A stretch of DNA of 28,017 bases, taken from positions 1 through 28,017 of the forward strand of contig JANBQS010000184.1 in assembly GCA_027577415.1 (NCBI GenBank), read 5' to 3'. Both the position numbers and the translations under genes were made by a program. The notes beneath the pieces are model-generated. The model saw only the letters and a program-made list of their open reading frames with translations, searched no databases and had not been told where the DNA came from. Position 1 is the stretch's first letter. Each line of letters opens with the position of its first letter. Shown in pieces: positions 18,695-28,006 of the stretch. The stretch comes from Coemansia sp. RSA 922. Lineage: Eukaryota; Kickxellomycota; Kickxellomycetes; Kickxellales; Kickxellaceae.

Positions 18695-20269
18695 CATGCA
18701 CTTGATTTGGAGGCTCAAGGAGATGGCAGTACTCTAATATACATTGTCGTCCTCATCTGAGGCTTTTCGTATGCTGAAACACTCTCATACAGGTGTAGTA
18801 AATCCAAAAGGCGTGAGAGGCAGCGTAGTACCGGGACTGTACAAGCTGCCATTGCTGCTTACCTGTATAGTTTATATGGTGTCAAGCCTGTCGTGCTCAT
18901 GGCTCTACATACGAATGGTATAGCAAGTGCGATTCAGAGTACGCTGGTCATTGACAAGATCAACACCCAGCGCTACGGCAGATACTTGCTCATAAATCTA
19001 CCTGCGCTTCGAGCACTCGAACAGATAACAGTATATTTCCATGCTTTTTTAGGGAGCTTTGAATAGATACATAAGTGTCTTTACAATCGTCGAAATACTG
19101 TTAGAAGCGACATTGAAGTGACACCCATTCTCAATCAATTTTTTTAGATAGCCAAGTAAGATTTCTTTGATGAGAGTCATACTAACAATATTCATTTCTC
19201 TTCTTTTCGATTTGTTCCATTTACTTACGAGAGCTTTTGGCTGTATAAGCGGAATTCACTGTGTTGGTCGGTGGGTGTCAGTAGGCTTCTCACGACAAGT
19301 TACTTGGTGTGGTTCGGCCACGGCTATGGAGGCTGAAGGCCCAGATTGGATGGGCAGATAAGTGCTAACCAAACAGCGCACAGCTAACAAATCAGCAGTG
19401 TTGACAGAGAAGGGAATAAAGTTACTGCGAGTAAACCCTTTACGCGAGATTCTTGGAGTGCTTAAGCTGGTTTGCTGGTCTGAATCTGCATGGCTTTGCG
19501 GAGACAACGTGGTATCAATTATATAGCCCTACTACACGCACATACACACGGCGACTCGAATAGTGAGGATTTCATACAGTTATTAGAGGAGCCGTGGTAT
19601 ACAGCAACCTAGCATATGCGAAATCCAGAGCTTTGGGAGACCGTAGACACTGCTGACAGGGGTTTGTTTGGCGCTAGAATAAATGACCTGGTGGATGAAC
19701 CGACCACCATATTGCTCACATTCGCATATATCAGGGGTTTTAACTACTCACCAGTTGTTATATTGTGAACCAAAAAGGTCTGCGATGAGATAATGTCGAC
19801 TGTCAGACTTGCGCTGTGGACACACTATATGATGCCTGTCGACAACTTTGTGTACCTAGTGTTACGCACATCAGCCACAAAGTTTGGTGCCTCGAACGAG
19901 GTATTTGACTTACGCTCTCTGTTGACACAGGACCACCTCACTAATGCAGCAATCGCTGCTACAGGAGATTCACTGCTAAAAGCATTGTATGAGAACTTAC
20001 ATATCAGCCAAGTGCCAAATGGCATGTATGTTACGATTGCCTCGCACTCCGTTCTGACGTGAACTTTCAGCTACGTGGACTGTCTGATTACTACTCTTAA
20101 CTCGATGTTATTCCACCTCAATGGCCACCAAAGCCTCGCCGTCGATGAAAGTGAGAATACCGAGCTACCAACTAATGGGGGGAACACCATACTAGATAAA
20201 GTAACAGCAAAGGAGACTGGTCGCCGGCGCAATAACGCCAACTTTAAACTAGAGTCATTTCTAGTATAA
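18695..20269 (+). pseudogene. Decayed unknown protein-coding frame, eleven stops, no frameshift
   Basis: One plus-strand frame reads protein-like from about 18695 to a TAA at 20267-20269. It is broken by TGA 18758, TAG 19064, TAG 19145, TAA 19157, TGA 19334, TAA 19385, TAA 19463, TGA 19481, TAG 19610, TGA 19766 and TGA 20060. Open runs of 101, 58, 42, 51, 97 and 68 codons share that frame, far more than chance would place in one frame. Landmarks are AAIAAYLYSLYG, FWLYKRNSLCWSVG, LVWFGHGYGG, PELWETVDTADRGLFGARI, and AAIAATGDSLLKALYENLH. I recognise no family. Candidates are a dead host gene, a mobile-element protein, or an integrated capsid gene of a fungal RNA virus; none is demonstrated. The lack of indels suggests decay mainly by base substitution. 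The start is uncertain. Confidence 0.6.
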
Positions 20270-20834
20270 ATTTTTGGATGTTACCTAGGATCTGACAATG
20301 TTCTTTGGTGTTAGGTTTTTTTTTGGCCGATCTCGGCTATGTTGTGCATATTCGCGCATTAATAGATAGACAAGATATCTTGTTCCTATGTCTACGATAA
20401 AAAGAGAATCCTACTTGGGCGATCTCTTGATGCAAAGCATTGAGGCGTTGATATATGGAAAAAAGGGGGGCATGCATGTGGCTCAGGTATCAAAGAAAGC
20501 TGAATAAGAAAAAAAAAATCAAAAAGTCGTTGGGGACTTGCGCAGACATGTGTGCCAAAAATAAATAAAAAAGACATGTGTTGCTTCCAAGTTTGAGTGG
20601 TTACATTCTCCTTTTATACTAATTTAGCACATCGTTTATGTCGGCTTGTTGGTTATTCGGTTCTTTGCCCACTAATGGCACGTTTACTCCATTCTGATTT
20701 CTTGGTCAGTGGCATATAAAAGCTCCTGGCCTCCTCGCTCATCTCGTTTTTTTTTTTTTACTCCACATCGTTTCCCGTCTTTTTCCAACCGCGTCCTCAT
20801 CGCTCGCTCATATCTCAAGCTTACTCGCCGTACA
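20270..20834 (+). promoter_or_regulatory. Intergenic region with TATA box and pyrimidine-rich leader
   Basis: The left part holds no gene that I can see, only A- and T-rich runs. At 20715-20721 is TATAAAA, followed from about 20739 by a C/T-rich tract with a 13-base T run and repeated CTC/TTTCC, and ending TACA just before ATG 20835. TATA, pyrimidine tract and a TACAATG start about 115 bases apart are the layout of strongly expressed fungal genes. Confidence 0.55.
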
Positions 20835-20933
20835 ATGACTACCTCGTATACTGCCGCTATGCAAGTGTCCAACTCTGGCGCGGCGGATCGCGTATGCACA
20901 TGCCCCCTGTGTGCCACAGGAGAGAAATGTTAG
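20835..20933 (+). CDS. Possible small cysteine-rich peptide (metallothionein-like?)
   Basis: A 32-aa frame whose ATG lies 114 bases after a TATA box, in a TACAATGAC context. The last twelve residues are CTCPLCATGEKC, four cysteines in a C-x-C-x2-C-x5-C pattern with no Cys before. Clustered CxC and CxxC motifs in a very short peptide recall fungal metallothioneins, which bind copper or zinc in the cytosol. But four Cys is few, and no established signature is matched. Two GT-AG pairs lie inside (GTATAC at 20846 or GTATGC at 20891, each with CACAG ending at about 20919), so part of this could be intron. The promoter layout is the best argument that something is transcribed. Confidence 0.35.
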   Translation: MTTSYTAAMQVSNSGAADRVCTCPLCATGEKC

Positions 20934-21074
20934 ACAAGTCGCCAAGGACTAGCAATCCCCAAAAATAGAGGACATCTTTTTCCTCTCGTCGTCCACACCA
21001 CCAAAAGAAAAAACTTATAGACCGCTTCATTAATACATCATTCACGAGATAAAAAGATATTAGAAAAAAGCCCA

Positions 21075-21933
21075 TCACTGGGATTCGCTGTGCTTGGACT
21101 TGTGCGACTTTTTCTTTTTCTTCTTCTTTTCAGAGTCATGGTGCTCTCCGCCGTTTTCAGCGACAACTGTCGGTGCTGGACCTCCAGCGGATGACGACTT
21201 TTTCTTCCGCTTCTCGGGCGCCGCGCCATTACTGGTTGCAAGCTCGGTCTTCTTCTTTGGCTCATCCTTGTCGGCCACAGTCTTCGCCGGGGTATCGCTG
21301 TCCTTTGTCTTTTTCTTTGGTTCGTCCAATTTAGGCACTGTCTTTACTGGGGCATCGCTGTCTTTCGTCTTCTTTGGCCGAGCTACCTTACTAGGCGCGA
21401 CTACTAGAGCAACAGGTTCTGGCACATCGTCTTCCTCCTCCTCCTCCTTTTCGGATTCAACCGGCGGAGTTCCATGTTCGGCCTTGTATTTGGCCAACTC
21501 CTCTACGTATTCTTTTTTCGCGGCGGCTGCCAGTTCCTCGTACCGCCTACGTTCATCGTCGCTAATGGTACTCCAAGCCTCAAAAGTCTTTGCCATTACT
21601 TCGGAAGGAGTATCATCCGGCTGTTTGTCCTTAATCTCGAGGCGTTTATCGTGAAGAAACAAAATGTAGGCGGAGGGCGGTTTCTTTGGTTCGTTTGGAT
21701 CGCGCTTAATAACTACTTTCTTTGGCGGCATTGGCGTTCCCGAGGCCTTGGAATGGATAAGTGCTAGGGTTTCGTACGCTTCAGCCAACTACATATACTG
21801 TGAGTTAAAAGTATTAGCTTATAAAGTGTCTTGGTGGTAGATAAACGCGCATTTATAAATAAATAAAAAAAGGTCACACTCATACCTTTGCGAATGTTGC
21901 ACCGGCATTTCCAGAGGCGGGTTTTGTAACCAT
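21075..21933 (-). CDS. HMG-box DNA-binding protein with acidic and lysine-rich tail
   Basis: Spliced gene: exon 1 is 21933-21886 (16 codons from ATG, MVTKPASGN to FAK) and exon 2 is 21788-21075, joined in phase 0 over a 97-base intron, giving 253 aa. Exon 2 alone would have to start at TTG, so the split start is preferred. A single HMG box occupies about residues 44-118: KRDPNEPKKPPSAYILFLHD, then FEAWSTISDDERRRYEELA and KYKAEHG. It is followed by an acidic run (EKEEEEEDD), then repeats of the type DEPKKKTKDSDTPAKT and a poly-lysine end (SEKKKKKKKSHKSKHS). Single-box HMGB/Nhp6-type proteins bind and bend DNA without sequence preference and assist chromatin remodelling. The long basic tail is unlike short Nhp6 proteins, so exact orthology is open. 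Divergent from the proteasome gene. Confidence 0.88.
21789..21885 (-). other. Intron of the HMG-box gene
   Basis: On the minus strand it begins GTATGAGT and ends TATATGTAG, 97 bases, A/T-rich, with a branch-like CTAATAC about 25 bases from the end. Removing it joins the 16-codon exon to the main frame in phase 0. Confidence 0.8.
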
Positions 21934-22291
21934 CGTATAGAGGCAATTTGGCCTTCAACTGGTTAGAGTAACAAGGTTAAAGTATAGTAGGGAGAAGATA
22001 AAGGGGAAGCAAGGGATAGTGGCGAAAACAAAAGAAGAGAATGTAGAAATTAATGAAACGCGTCTGAGGGATTTCCCTCATTTTTGGATTAATAATCTTG
22101 AATCACTAGATCAGGACCTGGGGTTTTGTTAGGGCCGCGTCACCTCTTCAACACTTGGAAAATAAGGCACTCGAGTGAGCCAAACTTTCACTTTTTTGCA
22201 GGTCATCTATATTTTCTTGAAATCATTATTGAATTTTTGATACTCACACACTATCTATTTTTTTCTTCTACGCATCAGGTTAAATCGCCCA
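21934..22291. promoter_or_regulatory. Divergent promoter between HMG-box and proteasome alpha-5 genes
   Basis: 358 bases separate the two start codons. The proteasome side has a T/C-rich leader (CTATCTATTTTTTTCTTCTACG) just before ATG 22292. I see no clear TATA box on either side and no GGTGGCAAA (PACE) element of the kind that controls proteasome genes in ascomycete yeasts. Confidence 0.55.
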
Positions 22292-23020
22292 ATGTTCCTT
22301 ACTCGCTCAGAATACGACCGTGGTGTCAATACATTTTCGCCCGAGGGCCGTCTATTCCAAGTAGAGTATGCCATCGAAGCCATCAAGCTAGGGTCAACTG
22401 CTATTGGAATCCGCACAAACGAAGGAGTTATTCTAGCCGTCGAGAAGCGCGTCACTAGTCCCTTGCTTGTGGCTGATTCGATTGAAAAGATTTTGGAAAT
22501 CGACCGGCATGTCGCTTGCGCCATGTCTGGGCTTACGGCTGATTCGCGGACGATGATTGAGCATGCGCGCGTTGAGGCGCAGAACCACACTTTTGCCTAT
22601 GAGGAGCCTATTCCTGTGGAGAGCGTGACGCAGGCGGTGTGCGACTTGGCGCTGAGGTTTGGCGAGGGAGCTGATGGACAAGAGTCGACTATGAGCAGGC
22701 CGTTTGGCGTGGCGTTGTTGATTGCTGGTGTGGATGAGCGTGGGCCGCAGTTGTATAACACTGATCCGTCGGGCACGTTCTGGCGCTATGAGGCGAAGGC
22801 TATTGGCGCTGGATCTGAGGGCGCTCAGACTGAGCTGCAGGAGCAGTACCACAGGGATATCACGATGGCCGATGCTGAGGTGCTGGCCCTGAAGGTTCTC
22901 AAGCAGGTCATGGAGGAGAAGCTGAGCAACACTAACGTCCAGCTGGCCAAGGTCACTCAGGAGACTGGCTACTCCATCTACACCAAGGAGGAGCTGCAGA
23001 GCGTCATCTCTAGAATGTAG
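22292..23020 (+). CDS. PUP2: 20S proteasome subunit alpha type-5
   Basis: A 242-aa frame, essentially the family length, with no intron. The N-terminus [20 protein letters not shown] is the alpha-subunit signature in its alpha-5 form, followed by [17 protein letters not shown]. The body carries the alpha-5-typical acidic turn ([20 protein letters not shown]), [21 protein letters not shown] and the C-terminal helix region. Alpha subunits lack the catalytic threonine. They form the outer rings of the 20S core, gate substrate entry and dock the 19S cap, in cytosol and nucleus. The start at 22292 fits the family N-terminus exactly. The symbol follows the budding yeast gene (PSMA5 in animals). Confidence 0.97.
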   Translation: MFLTRSEYDRGVNTFSPEGRLFQVEYAIEAIKLGSTAIGIRTNEGVILAVEKRVTSPLLVADSIEKILEIDRHVACAMSGLTADSRTMIEHARVEAQNHTFAYEEPIPVESVTQAVCDLALRFGEGADGQESTMSRPFGVALLIAGVDERGPQLYNTDPSGTFWRYEAKAIGAGSEGAQTELQEQYHRDITMADAEVLALKVLKQVMEEKLSNTNVQLAKVTQETGYSIYTKEELQSVISRM

Positions 23021-23244
23021 CCGTTTATTTTTTCTTTTATTATTGCCAATGTATCTTGTGAGCGGCCGAGTGTGGCGCTGCAGCTCAACGCCCATTCACC
23101 AACTGTGATGTCAGACGAGTTGAACTGAAAGGCCAGAAATGCGGGAAACAGACATCCTTTCATCTACGCGCCTCAATCATCCCCCCTCTCTCTTCCGCCA
23201 AGACCCTCTTTTGCTACTGATTTTTTTTTTTCTATACTATTATT

Positions 23245-24813
23245 ATGACTGGCCAGGTAACGACACTCTCGCTCTTTGGCAGCACGCTGCTCGAGCTGCT
23301 CCGTCCTGCCAACGTCTTCTGCGGCCTGGGTGCGTGGTTTGCCTGGCGTGTCGCCTATGCCCTGTACTTTTCTCCGCTACGCAACGTACCTGGCCCGTTT
23401 TGGGCGCGTATCAGCGGGCTTCCAATGCTCCTCCACGACCTAGGCGGCACTGAGGCCGACTTTATGATCGAGAACAGCGAAAAGTACGGCAGCCTATTTG
23501 TCATGGAGCCGAATAAGATCGCAGTTTGCGATCCAGACGACTGTCAGATCATCTTGAGCACGCACTCCTTTGCCAAGGACATGCGGTACGCGCAAGTGGA
23601 TATCTTGGAGCCCAACTTGTTTTTGACGCGTGACCCCGAGCTAAGTCGCCAGCGTCGACGCCAGATTGGGCCGGCGCTGAGCATGACTGGCCTTGGCAAA
23701 ATGGAGCCAATGCTTTTGGCTGCTGGCGCCCAGCAGTTGATGGGGAAATGGGACCGGGCTATTGAGGACGCTTCTGATGGTCGTGCTCGGGTATGCTACT
23801 TTTACGACTTTTCGCTAATGACTTTTGACATTATCAGCTCGCTGGGGTTTGGCCAGACCCATCGGTCGCTGACGACTGGCGACCGGCAGATTTTGCACTG
23901 GGTTAGCCAGACCTTAACGCTGATGCTCCTGCAGATGGTGGCTCCGATCGTCAAGCGCTTGCCGTTCAGGCAGTTGTTTGCGAAATCCCTATACACGGAC
24001 GTGCGCAAGTTTGTTGCCTTTGGCACAAGGGCCATTGAGGAGCGCAAGCAGGCATCGTCGGCTGTTGATGCCGGTGGCGCTGAAAAGCCGCGCGACTTGT
24101 TGCAGGCCTTTATTGATGCTGAGGATCCTGAATCCAAGATCCGTATGACGCCCTCGCAGGTCGCTACTGAGACTATCTTGACGCTGATGGCTGGAGCAGA
24201 CACTTCCTCTAACACGCTGTGCTGGACTGTTCACTTGCTCCTTATGCATCCGCGCTGCTTCGCCGAGGTTGTAGAGGAGGTGCGCTCGGCGTTCGAGCCG
24301 GAGCAGCTGATTTCGTTCAAGGAGGCCAAGGAGAGCCTGCCTTATTTGGAGGCCTGTGTGTACGAGTCCCTGCGTATGCAGCCAGTGTCTGGCAACTTGC
24401 CTCGCTGCATTCCACGGGGCGGCGTGGTCTTGCAAAAGCACTTTATACCTGAGGGACTTACTTGCTCTGTGGGCATTGCCGCTGCCAATATGAACTCGGA
24501 TCTGTGGGAGTTGCCTTACGTCTACTCGCCAGAGCGATTTGTGGGCAACGAGGAGAGGAAGCGTAAGGTCTTGAGTTTTAGCGCTGGCGTTCGGGTATGT
24601 CCCGGCAAGAACTTGGCGTGGATGGAGATTCTTACTACTCTGGCCAACATCTTTAACCGCTATGATGTCGAAATGCCAGAGGATAGTCTGTTTTCGCCCA
24701 AGCAACTCGACTCTAACGGATGCCCGATCCTTATGCCTTACAAATACGCCATCACTCGTGCGCCGCGCTTCCCTGAGCGCGATTGCAACATTATTGTTAG
24801 CAAGCGCAAGTAG
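23245..24813 (+). CDS. Cytochrome P450 monooxygenase, microsomal type
   Basis: An intact 522-aa frame. Residues ~12-42 form a hydrophobic ER anchor followed by the proline hinge (RNVPGPFWAR). The I-helix oxygen-activating motif is AGADTSS (316-322), the K-helix ExxR is ESLR (374-377), the PERF motif is SPERFVG, and the heme-binding loop is FSAGVRVCPG with the thiolate ligand at Cys452. All P450 landmarks are present and in order, so the enzyme is probably active with a reductase partner in the ER. Substrate and CYP family cannot be read from sequence alone. Neighbours do not form a secondary-metabolite cluster: proteasome gene upstream, convergent peptide transporter downstream with only 100 bases between stop codons. 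Confidence 0.95.
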   Translation: MTGQVTTLSLFGSTLLELLRPANVFCGLGAWFAWRVAYALYFSPLRNVPGPFWARISGLPMLLHDLGGTEADFMIENSEKYGSLFVMEPNKIAVCDPDDCQIILSTHSFAKDMRYAQVDILEPNLFLTRDPELSRQRRRQIGPALSMTGLGKMEPMLLAAGAQQLMGKWDRAIEDASDGRARVCYFYDFSLMTFDIISSLGFGQTHRSLTTGDRQILHWVSQTLTLMLLQMVAPIVKRLPFRQLFAKSLYTDVRKFVAFGTRAIEERKQASSAVDAGGAEKPRDLLQAFIDAEDPESKIRMTPSQVATETILTLMAGADTSSNTLCWTVHLLLMHPRCFAEVVEEVRSAFEPEQLISFKEAKESLPYLEACVYESLRMQPVSGNLPRCIPRGGVVLQKHFIPEGLTCSVGIAAANMNSDLWELPYVYSPERFVGNEERKRKVLSFSAGVRVCPGKNLAWMEILTTLANIFNRYDVEMPEDSLFSPKQLDSNGCPILMPYKYAITRAPRFPERDCNIIVSKRK

Positions 24814-24913
24814 CATTGCGCTTTATTCTAATTATTTTTTAATGTCTTTGTGTCGCACACTAATCTATCCTCTATATCTAAATATATATATGCTCCAAGT
24901 TAAAAAAAAAACT

Positions 24914-26551
24914 CTATGATTTGAACTGTTCTTGCTTGGCGACAATACTGTCGTAGTGGTGGAAAGAAAAGTAAAATACAACCGTCAAGACACCCAGAAC
25001 AACCGTCTCGCCAGCAAATACATAGAGTACTTGTGGATCTCCGCCCCATAGAGCCAGAACCATGCCAATAAGTGAGCCGCCACAGATAGTCGACAAATAA
25101 ACGGCCGTGAGTACAGATCTGAGCTCAGTGGGAGCTTGACTATATGCGAGCTCGAGGGCAGTCACAGATGCAAAGATCTCTGCAACAGCGATCGCCGCAT
25201 ACGGAACAATCTGATACCACACACTAATATCGTTCGTTGCACCAACAGGAACGTCAGGTCCAGTGAAATCGTAATACGGACCAGTACTATAGATGACTTT
25301 CTGGAGTACAGTAACGTAGATAAAAGCACAGACGACAATCGAATACCCCGTAGTAATGCGTACTATTGGACCCATGCGCAGACCACAGCGGCGGAGGAGG
25401 GGGAAGACAAAGTTGTCGAAAACCGGGATAGCAATTACCAGAACCAGACAGTTAACCGCATTGAGCTGGTCGACTGACAACCAGTCGGGACGCTTCATGG
25501 TGAGACCCTGGTTGATAAAATTGTCACCCATGCTACCACATACTGCCATGTATACTGGGTAGAATAGGAAAATCTTACACGCACGCAAGCTGCGCTGAAG
25601 ACCGATGACAAACTCGTCGTTCCATTCTACGTTACGTGCTCCTAGTGCGCCCTCTAGCCAGTGTGACCTTCCTTCTTTTCGGTTATTGCGCGCGTACCGC
25701 ATGCAACGCCAGACCTTGGTTAATACGGTTCCTTGGGGTTTCGTTTTAATGTAGCGCTTGGATCCGGCGATAAATACAACTATACCGACAAAGAATACAA
25801 TCGCTGGAACTGTAAAGGCCATAGCATAGGAGTGGAGCTTCGCTACTTGAGGGCAGATAAGTTGGCCGAAAAATGCGCCAAGATTGATAGACCAGTAAAA
25901 GTAACGGAATCCACGTTCGATAGTCAGCTTGCTGTCCTCGTAAACACCAGGAACCTTGGTCGCTTTGTATCCGAGAGGAATCTGTTCGGCCATAAACGAA
26001 GAAACATTTGCCTTGATGCCGCCTGTTCCAAACCCGATAAAGAGAAATACCGAGATACCGAATCCCGCCAGTCCATAGCCATGATCAACAGAATAGTCGG
26101 TCGACGAAATGGCCAGTAGAACAAACCCAATAAAGTAGAGCGAGGCAAAGACCAAGATAGTTTTAAACTTTCCGAGCCACTGGTCAGCAATAACGGCGCC
26201 AAGAATGGTAGTTCCATAGGACATAAACTGTGTGCCACGATTCAACGCTATTGCTTGTGGTTTGTTCTGGTGGAGTATCTTTTGGAGGTATATCGTAAAC
26301 ATAAGCGACCCGCCGTAGTGCGCAAACCGCTCGCAGAGCTCCATGATAACTACTAGTAGTGTCCATATGGATAGCTTGCCGGGAATCGTCCGCACCATAT
26401 CGTCTGGCGGCCGTATAACGTCAACATCGTCGTCTGCGTAATCAAAGGAATATCTGCCATACGATTCGCCTCCCGAGTCATTGCCAGAGTCGATGCTGGC
26501 TCTCCTGGGACTGGTAATCAGCGCTTCTCGATCAGGGGACCGAGTTGTCAT
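24914..26551 (-). CDS. PTR2: Proton-coupled oligopeptide transporter, PTR2/POT family
   Basis: 545 aa, intact, within the usual range of fungal PTR2 proteins. A cytoplasmic N-terminus of ~58 residues, Ser/Asp-rich, precedes about twelve hydrophobic segments. The POT signature ExxER is ELCERFAHYG (Glu71, Glu74, Arg75), needed for proton coupling in the family. The second signature is FYWSINLGAF (218-227), and GFGTGGIKANVSSFMAEQ (173-190) is also typical. Near the C-terminus EIFASVTALELAYSQAP matches the family's conserved TM10 region. It imports di- and tripeptides with protons across the plasma membrane. The symbol is by family resemblance; which paralogue is unknown. Confidence 0.95.
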   Translation of the reverse strand: MTTRSPDREALITSPRRASIDSGNDSGGESYGRYSFDYADDDVDVIRPPDDMVRTIPGKLSIWTLLVVIMELCERFAHYGGSLMFTIYLQKILHQNKPQAIALNRGTQFMSYGTTILGAVIADQWLGKFKTILVFASLYFIGFVLLAISSTDYSVDHGYGLAGFGISVFLFIGFGTGGIKANVSSFMAEQIPLGYKATKVPGVYEDSKLTIERGFRYFYWSINLGAFFGQLICPQVAKLHSYAMAFTVPAIVFFVGIVVFIAGSKRYIKTKPQGTVLTKVWRCMRYARNNRKEGRSHWLEGALGARNVEWNDEFVIGLQRSLRACKIFLFYPVYMAVCGSMGDNFINQGLTMKRPDWLSVDQLNAVNCLVLVIAIPVFDNFVFPLLRRCGLRMGPIVRITTGYSIVVCAFIYVTVLQKVIYSTGPYYDFTGPDVPVGATNDISVWYQIVPYAAIAVAEIFASVTALELAYSQAPTELRSVLTAVYLSTICGGSLIGMVLALWGGDPQVLYVFAGETVVLGVLTVVFYFSFHHYDSIVAKQEQFKS

Positions 26552-26972
26552 AAGGCTTACAATGTCGTACTTTTAGTGGATATATGTCTTTTTTTGCTAA
26601 ACAACAACAGGTTGGACCTTTTGATAAACAAAAAAATAAAGAGAGAAATAAGAGAAAAAAGATGCAACACTATGCCCTGGCAAGGATAAAGGCATGTAGT
26701 CGATGTCTAATAAAGATGAGATAAATGAAGATGACAGTTAGCTTGGCCCTTGAATATCCCGCTTGACTAGCCATGCAGACCAAAGAAGTACCTTGCAGGT
26801 GGCAGTTATAGCTCCGATTCACGGGTTCTTGATCATTTGGATGTCTGATTGACAAAACAATAACAAATAAATGGCCCTTGTCCCCCTTCTTGAACTTGGC
26901 TCCAGATATGTTGCTGCTGGCTTTAAAGAAACTGTAGTGTCCAATGACGGCACTTGCTACTTATTGGTCTAT
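26552..26972 (-). other. Promoter side of the peptide transporter gene
   Basis: 420 bases between the transporter ATG (26551) and the stop of the next minus-strand gene. It is A-rich near 26620-26660 on the plus strand (hence T-rich leader on the minus strand) and otherwise shows no supported gene or clear factor site. A 61-codon frame at 26670-26855 (minus) has no domain and is taken as chance. Confidence 0.5.
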
Positions 26973-27605
26973 TCAGGCTTCAGCGTTAGTTGGACGGCGC
27001 TTAAAAATGTACTCAATCATGACTGCTGAAGGAGCCAGTCCGTGAATACACAAACCACTGCCCAGTGCAACCTTTAAAATATCATCGGTTTCACGCTTCA
27101 AATACTTCTTGCCCTTTGCAAGTATCTTTACTGTAAACGAATGAAATTCATATTTTTCGGAATTAACGAGATTAGAAATTGTGGAATTCTCACTCTGCGT
27201 AGTGTACTTCTTCACGGAGTCGCTAAGAGGAGCATCAAGGAATGTGAATTCCCCCAGTTTTTCTTTATTATCAAACTGGTCGTCTACAACGTTAACAATA
27301 GTTGTGACGTGAACATATTGGACGAGTTTAAGTTGTAGACGATAATAGTATTTCCAAACACCCCCCATTTTCTTAATTTCCACCCCATGCATTACTTCGT
27401 CGATACCCTTCTCTTCATTAACCTCCACATCGTTTCGGGTTAGCTTAAATGTCACCAGAGTAGGAAATTCACTCTTCAGCCAGGATTTGATGTCACTGAT
27501 ATGGTCCTTATTAGTAAACTGCTTTCTGTTACATTCCACAACCCTTCCACTAGGCGTAATTATGTCAACGTCAACATACACAGTTTCTTCTGGCTTACGC
27601 TCCAT
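26973..27605 (-). CDS. Protein of unknown function, 210 aa
   Basis: An intact frame from ATG 27605 to TGA 26973, without intron, 126 bases downstream of a TATAAAA box. No signal peptide or membrane segment is visible. The N-terminal ~80 residues alternate strands and one helix (VYVDVDIITPSG, then DHISDIKSWLKSEFP, then EEKGIDEVMHG), an order that could suit a ubiquitin-like fold; this is pattern inference. The middle is strand-rich (YYYRLQLKLVQYVHVTTIVNVV). The C-terminus is basic (KRRPTNAEA) after a short hydrophobic stretch. I do not recognise the family. It is a separate transcription unit from the peptide transporter. Confidence 0.65.
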   Translation of the reverse strand: MERKPEETVYVDVDIITPSGRVVECNRKQFTNKDHISDIKSWLKSEFPTLVTFKLTRNDVEVNEEKGIDEVMHGVEIKKMGGVWKYYYRLQLKLVQYVHVTTIVNVVDDQFDNKEKLGEFTFLDAPLSDSVKKYTTQSENSTISNLVNSEKYEFHSFTVKILAKGKKYLKRETDDILKVALGSGLCIHGLAPSAVMIEYIFKRRPTNAEA

Positions 27606-27940
27606 CTTTACAAATGAGTAATAGCTGTACTAGTAATAGTGCTTAGTTGTGGTGAGAAAAAGCAAGAGGCAGATGTGAATGATGTTGTCAAGAGAGGTAG
27701 GGGGTTTTGGGGTGGGCATTCCTCTCCTCTTTTTATAGGACGTGGCCCTTACAATGATGTCATCCAGCAGGCATTTTTTCAGTGTTGGATGGTTTGCTCT
27801 CCAATCAACGCAATAAAAGGGAGACTTGCCACAAAGGCTGCAATCATGCCAACTGTGCCCCTCTTGTCATTGAAACAAAGACACGTACTTCCCCCCACAG
27901 ACATCTTTTTTAAAAGCTGGCATGAGACTTTGCGAACATA

Positions 27941-27951
27941 TCCATGACGTA
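27941..27951 (+). repeat. TCCATGACGTA direct repeat, copy 1
   Basis: Eleven bases, identical to 28007-28017 and 66 bases from it, with a CREB/ATF-like TGACGTA core. Both lie upstream of the minus-strand 210-aa gene. Confidence 0.5.
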
Positions 27952-28006
27952 ATTCGCACTGTCCTGCTTTATCCCCTTTTACAATTAGCGTAAGGCTTTG
28001 TGGGTG

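Noticed and set aside
23790..23836. Intron-like GTATGC...CTAATGAC...ATCAG inside the P450 gene
   Set aside because: The 47 bases translate to conserved P450 sequence (a DFSLMTFDIISSLGFG-like helix), and removing them would break the frame.
23989..24816. Minus-strand frame of 275 codons opposite the P450
   Set aside because: Antisense of conserved P450 motifs; no domain of its own.
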